Shown here one piece after another: positions 6,994-15,139 of a stretch of 23,160 bases of DNA. The translations under genes and the position numbers were made by a program. The stretch's first letter is position 1. Every line of letters begins with the position of its first letter. Source of the DNA: CAJPST01 sp041795785 (GTDB lineage Bacteria; Pseudomonadota; Gammaproteobacteria; Enterobacterales; Pasteurellaceae); NCBI GenBank assembly GCA_041795785.1, contig JBHBXR010000138.1, forward strand, positions 1 to 23,160. The letters are read 5' to 3'. The notes under the pieces were generated by a model. The model saw only the letters and a program-made list of their open reading frames with translations. It was not told the origin of the DNA and did not search any database.

Positions 6994-7631
6994 TGCAAGA
7001 TCACTTTTTGTGCAAATTGGGCGCCTAAGGAAAAATCCGCTTCCCGTTGCGATTTATCCAATGACTGCGCATATTCGCGCGTTTTTTCATCCACCGTCGG
7101 ATCAATCATTTCCGCCTGACAATGATTCGGAACGGCGGAAAAATCCACCGCACTTTTGCCTCCATAATACATGGATACATAATAAGTCGGATCGTAAATC
7201 ATCAACGTAAACAGGTTATCCGCTAAGGGTTGCGGCTTTGCCAACATAAAATCAAAATAATAATTCGCCAAATAACCGTTGTTTTTGGATGTTTCCGCTT
7301 TTACACCGTAATTCAACGGCTTGGCGCTGTATTTCACTTTATTGCCGTCTTTATCATACAAATAACTGAAATAATGCTCGTTGACCACGTTCACCATAAT
7401 GTCGTCAATCAGTTTTTGTTTTGCCTTCGGATCCTTTTCCGCCGCTTTTAAATCATACAGAATTTCAGAAGAACTGGCTTCGTCCAACAGCCAACTGACC
7501 GAAAAGCCGACTAACCGATTGTCTTGCACCAACACTTTGGTTTTCATTTCAATAAAAGCGTGCGGATGCGCCTGCACGTTAAAGCTTAAGGCGGCTAAAA
7601 GTGCGGTCAGAATTTTAAGCGTTTTTTTCAT
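6984..7631 (-). CDS. DUF1007 periplasmic protein, probable partner of the NicO transporter
   Basis: A 215-aa exported protein. The signal peptide MKKTLKILTALLAALSFNVQA is followed by a mature end HPHAFIE, whose two histidines may bind metal. The length and the HPHAFIE start fit the DUF1007 family, found beside nickel/cobalt transporters. The start ATG 7631 overlaps the ribE stop as TAATG; the frame extends two codons upstream to a TTG that I reject. It overlaps the transporter start by 10 nt. An uptake sequence at 7599-7607 lies inside the signal peptide codons (TAL), and another at 7147-7155 is in the body. The function is periplasmic metal delivery or sensing by inference; the family has no settled biochemistry that I know of. 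Confidence 0.88.
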   Translation of the reverse strand: MKKTLKILTALLAALSFNVQAHPHAFIEMKTKVLVQDNRLVGFSVSWLLDEASSSEILYDLKAAEKDPKAKQKLIDDIMVNVVNEHYFSYLYDKDGNKVKYSAKPLNYGVKAETSKNNGYLANYYFDFMLAKPQPLADNLFTLMIYDPTYYVSMYYGGKSAVDFSAVPNHCQAEMIDPTVDEKTREYAQSLDKSQREADFSLGAQFAQKVILQCK

Positions 7632-8245
7632 TAACAAGTTCTCGTCGCCAAATAACGTTCTACGGTATCGACGATGGCTTGGGTTTGCGGATCGATCTCG
7701 ATATTGACCAAATCACCGACACGACGTTTGCCGATTAAGGTTCGATGCAAGGTTTCAGGAATCAGATTGACGCAAAACTGCTGCCCTTTTACTTCGCCGA
7801 TGGTCAGGCTGATTCCGTCCACGGCGATAAAACCTTTGGTCAGAATATATTTCATCACATCCGCCTGCGGCAACTCAAACCAAATTTGCAGATTGTTCTC
7901 CGACGGCAGAATTTGTTTCACTTGCGCCGTGCAATAAACGTGACCGGACAAAATATGTCCGCCGATTTCCGTTCCCATCCGCATTGCGCGTTCAATATTG
8001 ACATAATCGCCCGCCTGCAATGCGCCTAAATTCGTAATACGCAGGGTTTCCTGCATCAGATCGAAACTGACCGAATCTCCGTTGATTTCCGTCACCGTCA
8101 AGCAAACGCCGTTATGTGCGACGGAGGCGCCGATTTGCAAATCCGTCAGTAATTCCTGTGGCATTTTAATGACGTGTGTTTTAAAATTTGTCTTTTCAAT
8201 GATTTGATCAACTTGAGCCGTGCCCTGCACAATACCTGTAAACAT
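7631..8245 (-). CDS. ribE: Riboflavin synthase alpha subunit
   Basis: This 204-aa enzyme converts two molecules of 6,7-dimethyl-8-ribityllumazine to riboflavin plus a pyrimidine, the last step of riboflavin synthesis. Two homologous beta-barrel halves are visible: MFTGIVQG at the start with GVCLTV, ILSGHV and VNIERAMRMG, then a second half with GISLTI, NLIPETLHRT and VNIEIDPQ. The C-terminus ends TRTC, so the C-terminal trimerisation region is of normal length. The gene heads an operon with the DUF1007 and NicO genes by a stop/start overlap. The gap to norM (56 bp) is too short for an FMN riboswitch and none is seen, so regulation looks constitutive. The same symbol is sometimes given as ribC. 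Confidence 0.96.
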   Translation of the reverse strand: MFTGIVQGTAQVDQIIEKTNFKTHVIKMPQELLTDLQIGASVAHNGVCLTVTEINGDSVSFDLMQETLRITNLGALQAGDYVNIERAMRMGTEIGGHILSGHVYCTAQVKQILPSENNLQIWFELPQADVMKYILTKGFIAVDGISLTIGEVKGQQFCVNLIPETLHRTLIGKRRVGDLVNIEIDPQTQAIVDTVERYLATRTC

Positions 8246-8301
8246 ATAATTTTCTCTCTGATTAAATTTTCTACGATTATAAATTAAACTCGGATCTTTT
8301 T

Positions 8302-9699
8302 ATGCAAAAAATCAGTCGCTGGCAAGCATATCATACTGAAGCGAAAAAATTAATTGCCATCGCCTTGCCTATTCTGTTGGCACAAGTAGCGCAAAATTCC
8401 ATGGGGTTGGTGGATACCATTATGGCGGGACGCGTCAGTGCGGCGGATATGGCGGCGATTTCGGTCGGTGCGTCAATTTGGTTTCCGTTGGTGTTGTTCG
8501 GACACGGTCTGTTGTTGGCGTTGCCGCCGACCATTTCTTATTTAAACGGTTCCGGCAAACGTAACCGTATCGCTCATCAGGTGCGGCAAGGCATTTGGAT
8601 CGTCATCGGCAGCTGCATTCCTCTCGGTTTATTGATTTACCACAGCGATATTGTCATCCTGTCAATGAATATGGAACCCAAACTGGCGGATATTACCATC
8701 CGCTATTTGCACGCCATGTTGTTCGGTTTGCCGGCTTATTTGTTGATGATCAACTTCCGCTGTTTAAATGACGGCATCGCCAAAACCAAACCGGCAATGG
8801 TGATCACTTTGTTCGGTTTGTTGCTGAACATTCCGCTCAATTATATTTTTATTTACGGCAAATTGGGACTGCCCGCTTTCGGCGCGGTGGGCTGCGGCAT
8901 TGCTACGGCAATCGTCAACTGGGTAATGTGTTTAATGATGATCGCATACAGCAAATACGCCCGCAATCAACGTGATCTGAACGTATTCGAAGGCATTATT
9001 GAGAAACCGAATTTCGCTACCTTAAGCAAATTATTACGTTTAGGCTTTCCTATTGCCGTAGCGTTATGCTGTGAAGTAGCGCTATTTGCGTTAACCTCGC
9101 TGTTTCTCTCGCCACTCGGCACCAATATGGTCGCCAGCCATCAAATTGCGCTGAACACCAGTTCTTTTATTTTTATGTTGCCGATGTCCTTGGGCATGGC
9201 GGCGACGATTCTAGTCGGTCAGCGTTTAGGCGAAGGTTCGCCTGCAAAAGCAAAATTGGTTTCCTACTCGGCATTGATGGTGGGTTTAAGCCTCACCGTC
9301 ATCACCGCGTTAATCACCGTTGTGCTGCGCGAACAAATTGCGATGATCTTCGTAAAAGACGCCAATGTCATCGCCATGGCGGGCAGTTTATTGATTCTCG
9401 CCGCACTTTATCAGTTCTCCGATACCGTACAAGTAGTCTCAGGCGGCGTGCTGCGCGGTTATAAAGATACGCAAGCGATTTTATATATCACTTTATTCTG
9501 TTACTGGGTTATCGGTATGCCGGTGGGCTATACCTTGGCAATGACGGATTTGATCATGCCGCATTTAGGCGCCAAAGGTTTTTGGATCGGTTTTGTGGTC
9601 AGCTTAACGGCGGCAGCCCTATTATTGGTTTATCGCATGCACAAAATCCAAGCGCAAACCGACGACGTATTATTGACGAAACTGGAAAATTTAAAATAA
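8302..9699 (+). CDS. norM: MATE-family multidrug efflux pump
   Basis: A 465-aa, twelve-helix inner-membrane antiporter that exports cationic drugs and dyes using Na+ or H+. NorM-type signatures include MGLVDTIMAGRVSAADMAA near the N-terminus, whose Asp (VDT) corresponds to the conserved cation-site Asp in NorM pumps, the repeated half-domain at about residue 240 (LGFPIAVALCCEVALF) and QIALNTSSFIFMLPMS. It is divergent from ribE, an arrangement I recall from H. influenzae. The ribosome site is weak (GGAT, 6 nt). No hairpin terminator follows; instead the 4.5S RNA gene converges on its 3' end from the opposite strand. Confidence 0.96.
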   Translation: MQKISRWQAYHTEAKKLIAIALPILLAQVAQNSMGLVDTIMAGRVSAADMAAISVGASIWFPLVLFGHGLLLALPPTISYLNGSGKRNRIAHQVRQGIWIVIGSCIPLGLLIYHSDIVILSMNMEPKLADITIRYLHAMLFGLPAYLLMINFRCLNDGIAKTKPAMVITLFGLLLNIPLNYIFIYGKLGLPAFGAVGCGIATAIVNWVMCLMMIAYSKYARNQRDLNVFEGIIEKPNFATLSKLLRLGFPIAVALCCEVALFALTSLFLSPLGTNMVASHQIALNTSSFIFMLPMSLGMAATILVGQRLGEGSPAKAKLVSYSALMVGLSLTVITALITVVLREQIAMIFVKDANVIAMAGSLLILAALYQFSDTVQVVSGGVLRGYKDTQAILYITLFCYWVIGMPVGYTLAMTDLIMPHLGAKGFWIGFVVSLTAAALLLVYRMHKIQAQTDDVLLTKLENLK

Positions 9700-9716
9700 G
9701 AAAGGATGAGTCGGGC

Positions 9717-9826
9717 GGAAACCTTCCCGGCTTGATCTCGGCACACGGAAATTCCGACTTTGGCTGCTTTCTTCCGAACCTGACCGGGTAAACCGGACAC
9801 CATTGCGAGGGACCGAGAAGGTTTCC
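9717..9826 (-). ncRNA. ffs: 4.5S signal recognition particle RNA
   Basis: On the minus strand a 110-nt RNA folds into one long hairpin. The ends GGAAACCTT and AAGGTTTCC pair perfectly, and the apical SRP domain has the hallmark GTCAGGTTCGGAAG-AAAGCAGCC with the GGAA tetraloop and the asymmetric loop bound by Ffh. It pairs with Ffh to target membrane proteins co-translationally. The proposed promoter lies about 30 nt upstream, leaving a short 5' leader; E. coli 4.5S RNA has a similar leader removed by RNase P. It converges on norM with only 17 bp between. Confidence 0.95.
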
Positions 9827-9832
9827 ATTGGA

Positions 9833-9848
9833 TTAGCCGAACGGCTAA
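9833..9848 (-). promoter_or_regulatory. Hairpin in the 5' leader of 4.5S RNA
   Basis: A 7-bp inverted repeat, TTAGCCG-AA-CGGCTAA, lies between the -10 box and the mature RNA start. It would form a stem immediately upstream of the presumed processing site. Confidence 0.45.
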
Positions 9849-9856
9849 GGACTCGT

Positions 9857-9885
9857 ATTATGCAGTAAGCCAAAGGCGATTGCAA
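9857..9885 (-). promoter_or_regulatory. Promoter of the 4.5S RNA gene
   Basis: On the minus strand TTGCAA (9880-9885) and CATAAT (9857-9862) are separated by 17 bp, upstream of the RNA with a leader of roughly 25 nt. Confidence 0.65.
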
Positions 9886-9973
9886 ATGTTTTGCGGTCAG
9901 GCGTTTAAATATTACGCGACAGTCTTCACAAAAGTGCGGTCGGATTTCGAATAGTTTTTAAAAGGAAAACAAC

Positions 9974-10852
9974 ATGTCTCAAGTATTAAACGATTTAATC
10001 AAACTGCTCAAATTGGAACGCTTGGATGATTTTCTGTTCCGCGGGCAAAATCAGGATCTCGGCTTGCGCCAAGTGTTCGGCGGTCAGGTGGTGGCGCAAG
10101 CGCTTTCCGCCGCTATTCAAGTGGCGCCGCCGGATCGTATCCTGCATTCCTGCCATGCCTATTTTTTGTCGCCGGGCGATAGCTTGAATCCGATTATTTA
10201 TGATGTGGAAACCCTGCGCGAAGGGCGCAGTTTCACGGCGTTAAGAGTCAAAGCCATTCAGCATAATCAACCTATTTGTCACGTCACCGCCTCTTTTCAA
10301 GTGAGCGAAACGGGATTTGAGCATCAAAGTCGGATGCCGCAGGTGGATTCGCCCGACACCTTTGTTTCGGAAAGTCTGGTGATGCAGAAACTGGCTAAAT
10401 ACCTTCCCGAACCGTTACGCGACAAACTGACGGCGGAACGTCCTTTCGATATCCGCACGCAATATATTAATAATCCGTTTCAAGGCATAAAACTGCCGGC
10501 GGAACAATATACTTGGGTGAAAGCTAACGGCACGGCGCCGCTTGCACAACATATCCAGCAGTGCCTGCTCGCCTATTTTTCCGATTTTCACCCGTTGCTC
10601 ACCGCTTTGCATCCTCATGAAAAAGGTCTTATGCAAGCGGGAATGAAAGTGGCGACCATCGATCACAGCATTTGGTTTCACCGCCCTTTCGACTTAAACG
10701 ACTGGTTGCTCTATGCCATTGAAAGCAACAATGCTTACGGCGCCAGAGGATTGTCACGCGGGCAGATTTTTGATCGTCAGGGGCGTTTGATCGCCACCAC
10801 CCAGCAAGAAGGTTTAATTCGTTACAGCGCAGAAAAACAGGAAAAAAAATGA
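9974..10852 (+). CDS. tesB: Acyl-CoA thioesterase II
   Basis: A 292-aa double hot-dog thioesterase that hydrolyses fatty acyl-CoAs to free acid and CoA in the cytoplasm. The N-terminal motif FRGQNQDLGLRQVFGGQVVAQAL is typical. The catalytic triad known from E. coli TesB is present at the same numbers: D204 (AYFSD), T228 (VATID) and Q278 (TTQQEG). The ribosome site is AAGGAAAA before ATG 9974. An uptake sequence (9932-9940) lies in the promoter region. Its stop overlaps the start of a 46-aa ORF (ATGA), so the two form an operon. Confidence 0.96.
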   Translation: MSQVLNDLIKLLKLERLDDFLFRGQNQDLGLRQVFGGQVVAQALSAAIQVAPPDRILHSCHAYFLSPGDSLNPIIYDVETLREGRSFTALRVKAIQHNQPICHVTASFQVSETGFEHQSRMPQVDSPDTFVSESLVMQKLAKYLPEPLRDKLTAERPFDIRTQYINNPFQGIKLPAEQYTWVKANGTAPLAQHIQQCLLAYFSDFHPLLTALHPHEKGLMQAGMKVATIDHSIWFHRPFDLNDWLLYAIESNNAYGARGLSRGQIFDRQGRLIATTQQEGLIRYSAEKQEKK

Positions 10853-10989
10853 CCGCACTTTGGAACTTAGTGACCGACGCATTAAAACAAACGGATCCGG
10901 ACGCCCGCTTGCAAGCCGGTTTCACCCGATTTGAGCCGGATTGGATTGATGAAATTGAGCAAACGTTGAAATCTTACATCAACAAATAA
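10849..10989 (+). CDS. 46-aa small protein translationally coupled to tesB
   Basis: ATG 10849 overlaps the tesB stop in ATGA, and the frame runs 47 codons to TAA 10989. It encodes MTALWNLVTDALKQTDPDA, then FTRFEPDWIDEIEQTLKSY. The product is acidic, soluble and helical, with three tryptophans. An uptake sequence supplies codons 2-4 (TAL). The four-base overlap and protein-like composition argue that it is real. Family not recognised; it could be a small partner or regulator of the thioesterase, which is only a guess from linkage. Confidence 0.6.
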   Translation: MTALWNLVTDALKQTDPDARLQAGFTRFEPDWIDEIEQTLKSYINK

Positions 10990-11002
10990 TAACAGTTATC
11001 AA

Positions 11003-11021
11003 GATAAAAATAATTCCTATT
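11003..11021 (+). promoter_or_regulatory. Fur-box-like operator
   Basis: This 19-bp site matches 13 of 19 positions of the E. coli Fur consensus (GATAATGATAATCATTATC) and lies just upstream of the -35 box of a siderophore-receptor gene, where iron repression is expected. Experimental support is absent. Confidence 0.45.
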
Positions 11022-11083
11022 AATATTGACAGAAAAACAGCCTTTGCTATACTTCGCCCGTTTTTCCCTCTATTAATAGGAAT
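11013..11083. repeat. 13-bp perfect inverted repeat bracketing the receptor promoter
   Basis: ATTCCTATTAATA at 11013-11025 and its exact reverse complement TATTAATAGGAAT at 11071-11083 flank the -35/-10 region. The left arm overlaps the Fur-like site and abuts the -35 box. The right arm contains the ribosome site (TAGGAAT) of the receptor gene. The arm centres are about 58 bp apart. Confidence 0.7.
11026..11053 (+). promoter_or_regulatory. Promoter of the TonB-dependent receptor gene
   Basis: A consensus TTGACA (11026-11031) and TATACT (11048-11053) with 16-bp spacing lie about 35 nt upstream of the ATG. A strong sigma-70 promoter of this kind suits a gene held down by a repressor. Confidence 0.8.
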
Positions 11084-11087
11084 CACG

Positions 11088-13271
11088 ATGAAATTCAAAC
11101 TAAATCAAATTTCGACCGCACTTTTTGCGGCAATGTCTTTTTCCGTTTATGCGGCTGAACCGAATCAGGGCGCTGACAATCTAGAGCAGATTAATGTAGA
11201 TATTAACGCCGAAGAATTGCAGCAAGTCGGTTATCACGCCGTCGGCACTTCTTCCGTTTCCAAAGTGAACGTGCCTATTATCGACACGCCTACCACCGTC
11301 AATGTCGTCACTTCCAAACTAATCCAAGACCGTAAACCCAATGATTTAGTCGATGCCCTATCCAGTGTAAGCGGTGTCAGCCAAGCCAATACCTTGGGCG
11401 GCATTTTTGATGCGGTACAAAAACGCGGTTTCGGCGGCAACCGTGACAACTCCATTATGCGTAACGGCTCTCAAGCGGGACCGTCTCATAACTTTGGCGC
11501 GACCACGGAAACGGTGGAAGTGTTAAAAGGTCCGGCTTCCGTTTTATACGGCATTCAGGATCCGGGCGGTATCATCAACGTTATCACGAAAAAACCGCAA
11601 AAAGAAAGCAAGCACGTTATCGGCGGCACCGTCGGCAATAACAGTATGTGGGGGACGCAGTTGGATTCCACCGGCGGATTGGGCTACGGTTTTTCTTACC
11701 GCTTTATTTACGATAAACAGGAAAAGGACTACTGGCGTAATTTCGGTGAAGTGAAAAGCACCACTTATGCGCCGTCATTGGCTTGGGAAAACGATAAAAC
11801 CAAGGTTTTACTCGCTTACGAACACTTAGATTACACCCAACCTTTTGATCGCGGCACACAGTTGGTAAACGGATCCGTAGTAAACATCCCTGCCGAACGC
11901 CGTTTGGACGAACCGAATAACCAAACCACCGGCAAAACCGATAATATTCAGGTGAAAGTCGAACAAAAATTAAACGACCAATGGAAACTGAATTTCACTT
12001 ACGGTTATGCGCGCGATAAATATAACTATCGTCAAACCCGTGTGGTGGCGGTCAACACCGATTACACCAACACCTTATCTTATAAATCGGGCAACACCAC
12101 GCGCACTTTAGATCCGCGTACCGCATTGCGTCGTTTGGAAAAACAAGCGGCGGATCAACGGGTTCACAGCGCGTCTTTAAATTTAGTGGGCGAATTTGCC
12201 ATCGGTGACATCGCCAACCGTTTCATTATCGGTGCCGATGCCAGCCGCAACTATCGCACCACCGGTCCGGTATATAATAACGGCGGCTGGAGTGAATTGA
12301 ATATCGACAATCCGGTTTATACCAGCCCGGATGCGAAAGAAACTTTAGCGGCGAATAACTTCCAAATCAATAACATCAAAACCCTTGGCGTTTATGTACA
12401 GGATACCGCTTATTTAACCGACAGTTTAATCGTCACCGGCGGTTTGCGTTATGAATATTTCGATCAAACGGCGGGGCGCCATCGTATCGGCGATGCCTTT
12501 GTACCGAACACCGACCAACACGACGGCAAATTGCTTTACCAATTCGGTACCGTATATAAATTTACGCCGAATTGGGCGACTTATGCCAACTACGCCGAAT
12601 CTTTCCGTCCGCAATTCAGCATTGCCGACAAAGTGGATTCAGGCTTAGCGCCGGAACAAGGCAAATCCGTCGAAATCGGTACCAAATACGAAAGCGCCAA
12701 TATCAACGCAACATTAGCCTTATTCAATATCGATAAACGTAATGTTGCGGAAACCGATTCCAACGGCGATGTGTATATTGCGGGTAAGCAACGTTCACAG
12801 GGTGTTGAAGTCGACGTAAACGGTTATCTCACCGATAAACTCAGCGCATCGGCAACCTACACTTACACGGAAGTGAAACACCGCGAAAACGCAAGCTATC
12901 CTGATGCCGTCGGCAAACAACTGATCGGTGTACCGAAACACCAGGGCGCATTATTCCTCAGCTACGACCTCGGACGTTTCTTAAACGGTGAATGGCGTAT
13001 CGGCACGGGCGCTCGCTATTTAGGCTCTTGGAACGCTTATACGTCCAACTATAAAACCGCGTACAAAATTCCGGATGCGGTAATCTATGATGCGTTTTTA
13101 GCCTATGAAACCAAAATTTCAGGTAAAAAATTCAGCCTGCAATTAAACGGCAAAAACCTGTCGGATAAAGTTTATTATCAATCCACCTCAGGTAATGCGG
13201 ATAGCTACATCGTGCCAATCTCATTAGGTTACGGTCGCGAAGTCTTCCTTAACGCTAAAGTGGAATTTTAA
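11088..13271 (+). CDS. TonB-dependent outer-membrane siderophore receptor
   Basis: A 727-aa FhuA/FoxA-class receptor. The signal peptide (about 1-22, ending VYAAE) is followed by a TonB-box-like stretch EQINVD at about 33-38. The plug domain contains IDTPTTVNVVTSKLI, SGVSQA and VLKGPASVLYG..DPGGIINVITKKP. The 22-strand barrel ends in VEF, the terminal Phe recognised by the BAM machinery. It imports a ferric siderophore or related ligand across the outer membrane using TonB-ExbBD energy. The ligand cannot be named from sequence. A hairpin follows the stop, then the ABC gene begins 63 nt downstream, so the two may be one attenuated operon. An uptake sequence (11115-11123) encodes TAL within the signal peptide. 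Confidence 0.93.
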   Translation: MKFKLNQISTALFAAMSFSVYAAEPNQGADNLEQINVDINAEELQQVGYHAVGTSSVSKVNVPIIDTPTTVNVVTSKLIQDRKPNDLVDALSSVSGVSQANTLGGIFDAVQKRGFGGNRDNSIMRNGSQAGPSHNFGATTETVEVLKGPASVLYGIQDPGGIINVITKKPQKESKHVIGGTVGNNSMWGTQLDSTGGLGYGFSYRFIYDKQEKDYWRNFGEVKSTTYAPSLAWENDKTKVLLAYEHLDYTQPFDRGTQLVNGSVVNIPAERRLDEPNNQTTGKTDNIQVKVEQKLNDQWKLNFTYGYARDKYNYRQTRVVAVNTDYTNTLSYKSGNTTRTLDPRTALRRLEKQAADQRVHSASLNLVGEFAIGDIANRFIIGADASRNYRTTGPVYNNGGWSELNIDNPVYTSPDAKETLAANNFQINNIKTLGVYVQDTAYLTDSLIVTGGLRYEYFDQTAGRHRIGDAFVPNTDQHDGKLLYQFGTVYKFTPNWATYANYAESFRPQFSIADKVDSGLAPEQGKSVEIGTKYESANINATLALFNIDKRNVAETDSNGDVYIAGKQRSQGVEVDVNGYLTDKLSASATYTYTEVKHRENASYPDAVGKQLIGVPKHQGALFLSYDLGRFLNGEWRIGTGARYLGSWNAYTSNYKTAYKIPDAVIYDAFLAYETKISGKKFSLQLNGKNLSDKVYYQSTSGNADSYIVPISLGYGREVFLNAKVEF

Positions 13272-13290
13272 TTAATCTTATCTTATTTCG

Positions 13291-13316
13291 GGGCGGTTAT
13301 TGATAACTGCCCTTTT
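13291..13316 (+). terminator. Terminator or attenuator between receptor and ABC gene
   Basis: The 10-bp stem GGGCGGTTAT-TG-ATAACTGCCC (one G-U pair) is followed by TTTTGTCGTTTT. It lies 20 nt after the receptor stop and ends 18 nt before the ABC start codon. It probably lowers downstream expression rather than fully separating the genes, since no separate promoter is obvious. Confidence 0.7.
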
Positions 13317-13334
13317 GTCGTTTTGAGAAAATAA

Positions 13335-15089
13335 ATGAACTGGCAAACACAACTCAATAACAGTTTTCTATGGATTTTGACCGCACTTTTATCGGTCACC
13401 GTCGGATTGGTGATAACTGCTTTGTTGCTGAAACGCACGCAATTCGGCAAAAAATTCTGGCTTATCAGTAAGCCTTGTTTTGAAAACAGCAATAAATATA
13501 AAACCCTCGGTTTGATTCTGCTTCTTCTGCTGTTTATTTTATTGGAAGTGCGAATCAGCGTACTGAACACCTTTTTTTATAACGGGCTGTACAGCTCATT
13601 GCAAAATAAAGACGCCGATACGTTTTGGTTTTTCGCAACCATTAATGCAATGTTGGTGATCTTTAAAATCATTCACGCCATTCTGAATTATCTCGTGCGT
13701 CAAGTATTTGAAATCCGTTGGTTGGAAAAACTCAATGCGGAAATGTTGAAACGTTGGCTGAACAATAAAAATTATTATCGGGTGAAATATGAAAAAGATC
13801 TGCCCGATAACATTGATCAACGTATCGAACAAGACGCCCGCGAATTTATTAGCGGCACGGTGGAATTGATTGACGGCGTTATCGGCGCCATTGTGTCCAT
13901 CATAGAATTTACCCTGATTTTAACCGCACTTTCGGGCTTCATCGTATTGTTGGGCGTAAAAGTACCGGATATGGTGCTGTTTATTTACGCTTTTATCTTC
14001 ACCGCTACGGCGATTTCCGTGTGGATCGGCTATCCGCTGATTAAACTGAATTTCGATAAAGAACACTATAACGGGGATTACCGCTATTCTCTGATCCGCG
14101 TGCGCGACAATGCGGAGAGCATTGCATTCTACGACGGTGAAGCAAAAGAGCGGTCGAATTTAAGCGAGAAATTTCATATCGTGATTCAAAACCGCTGGCG
14201 GATTGTACGTCAAATGCTCGGTTTGGACGGCTTTAATACGGGCGTTACCCAAGTGGCGATGATTTTGCCTTTAATGCTGCAAGCGCCGCGTTTCTTTGCC
14301 GGACAAGCAACCTTAGGCGATATGCACCAAACCGTACAAGCGTTTAACCGCTTAATGCGGGCGCTGTCCTTTTTCCGTCTGTTTTATGAGGAATTTACCC
14401 TGTATCAAGCGCGTTTAAACCGTCTGCACGGTTTTATGTCCACTTTAGATTATTTGGACGCCCACCTTATCGATCATCCGACAGAATGCAGCCAACGCGT
14501 CGCATTGCGTGATTTCAGCATTAAAGATCAGCGAGGCAACACCTTGTTTAATAAGCTGAATATCGAACTTTCCAAGGGCGACGCATTGTTAATTCAAGGC
14601 CCTTCCGGCAGCGGGAAAACCACTCTATTAAAAGCCATTGCGGGCATCTATCCTTTTGCCACCGAAGGAATCGCAGAACGTCCGTGCAACGCGGAAATCC
14701 TGTTTCTACCGCAACGTCCCTATGTGCCTCAGGGAACATTACGCGAAGCCATTTGCTATCCGAATATCGATCCCTATCATCCCGAACTGGAACGCTATAT
14801 GCAAAAATGCCGTTTGGAAAAATATATTGCGGCGTTGGATACGGATAACGACTGGCAGGTGATCCTTTCCCCCGGTGAATTACAACGAGTGGCGTTTATC
14901 CGTATTTTTCTCACGAAACCCGATGTGGTGTTTTTAGATGAAACCACCTCTGCGTTAGATGAACCGACCGAACATATTTTGTACAGCAAAATCCGCAGCA
15001 AACTGCCGAATATGATTGTACTCAGCGTCGGACACCGCTGCACTTTGCAACAATTTCATAACAAACGCTTGGAATTAAGTTGCTTGTAA
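13335..15089 (+). CDS. SbmA/BacA/YddA-type ABC transporter, fused permease and ATPase
   Basis: A 584-aa inner-membrane protein. The N-terminal membrane domain (about residues 10-335) resembles the ABC_membrane_2/SbmA-BacA family, with several hydrophobic segments and EHYNGDYRYSLIRVRDNAE, a typical motif of these transporters. The ATPase domain shows Walker A GPSGSGKT at 422-429, signature LSPGELQ at 511-517 (P replacing the usual G), Walker B VVFLDE with the catalytic Glu at 536, and an H-loop SVGHR near 567. Relatives move vitamin B12, peptides or siderophores, and many act as importers. Location behind a TonB receptor suggests the inner-membrane step of the same route, by inference. Two uptake sequences (13380, 13923) encode TAL in membrane helices. 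Confidence 0.9.
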   Translation: MNWQTQLNNSFLWILTALLSVTVGLVITALLLKRTQFGKKFWLISKPCFENSNKYKTLGLILLLLLFILLEVRISVLNTFFYNGLYSSLQNKDADTFWFFATINAMLVIFKIIHAILNYLVRQVFEIRWLEKLNAEMLKRWLNNKNYYRVKYEKDLPDNIDQRIEQDAREFISGTVELIDGVIGAIVSIIEFTLILTALSGFIVLLGVKVPDMVLFIYAFIFTATAISVWIGYPLIKLNFDKEHYNGDYRYSLIRVRDNAESIAFYDGEAKERSNLSEKFHIVIQNRWRIVRQMLGLDGFNTGVTQVAMILPLMLQAPRFFAGQATLGDMHQTVQAFNRLMRALSFFRLFYEEFTLYQARLNRLHGFMSTLDYLDAHLIDHPTECSQRVALRDFSIKDQRGNTLFNKLNIELSKGDALLIQGPSGSGKTTLLKAIAGIYPFATEGIAERPCNAEILFLPQRPYVPQGTLREAICYPNIDPYHPELERYMQKCRLEKYIAALDTDNDWQVILSPGELQRVAFIRIFLTKPDVVFLDETTSALDEPTEHILYSKIRSKLPNMIVLSVGHRCTLQQFHNKRLELSCL

Positions 15090-15139
15090 CCCTGAACTAC
15101 AATATTATGCAGCGATTTTTCTAACAGAATGGTAACGCA

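Noticed and set aside
8246..8301. FMN riboswitch upstream of ribE
   Set aside because: The divergent gap is only 56 bp and lacks the conserved RFN element.
9691..9885. 64-codon minus-strand ORF over the SRP RNA region
   Set aside because: It lies on the 4.5S RNA gene and its promoter; the RNA structure explains the sequence.
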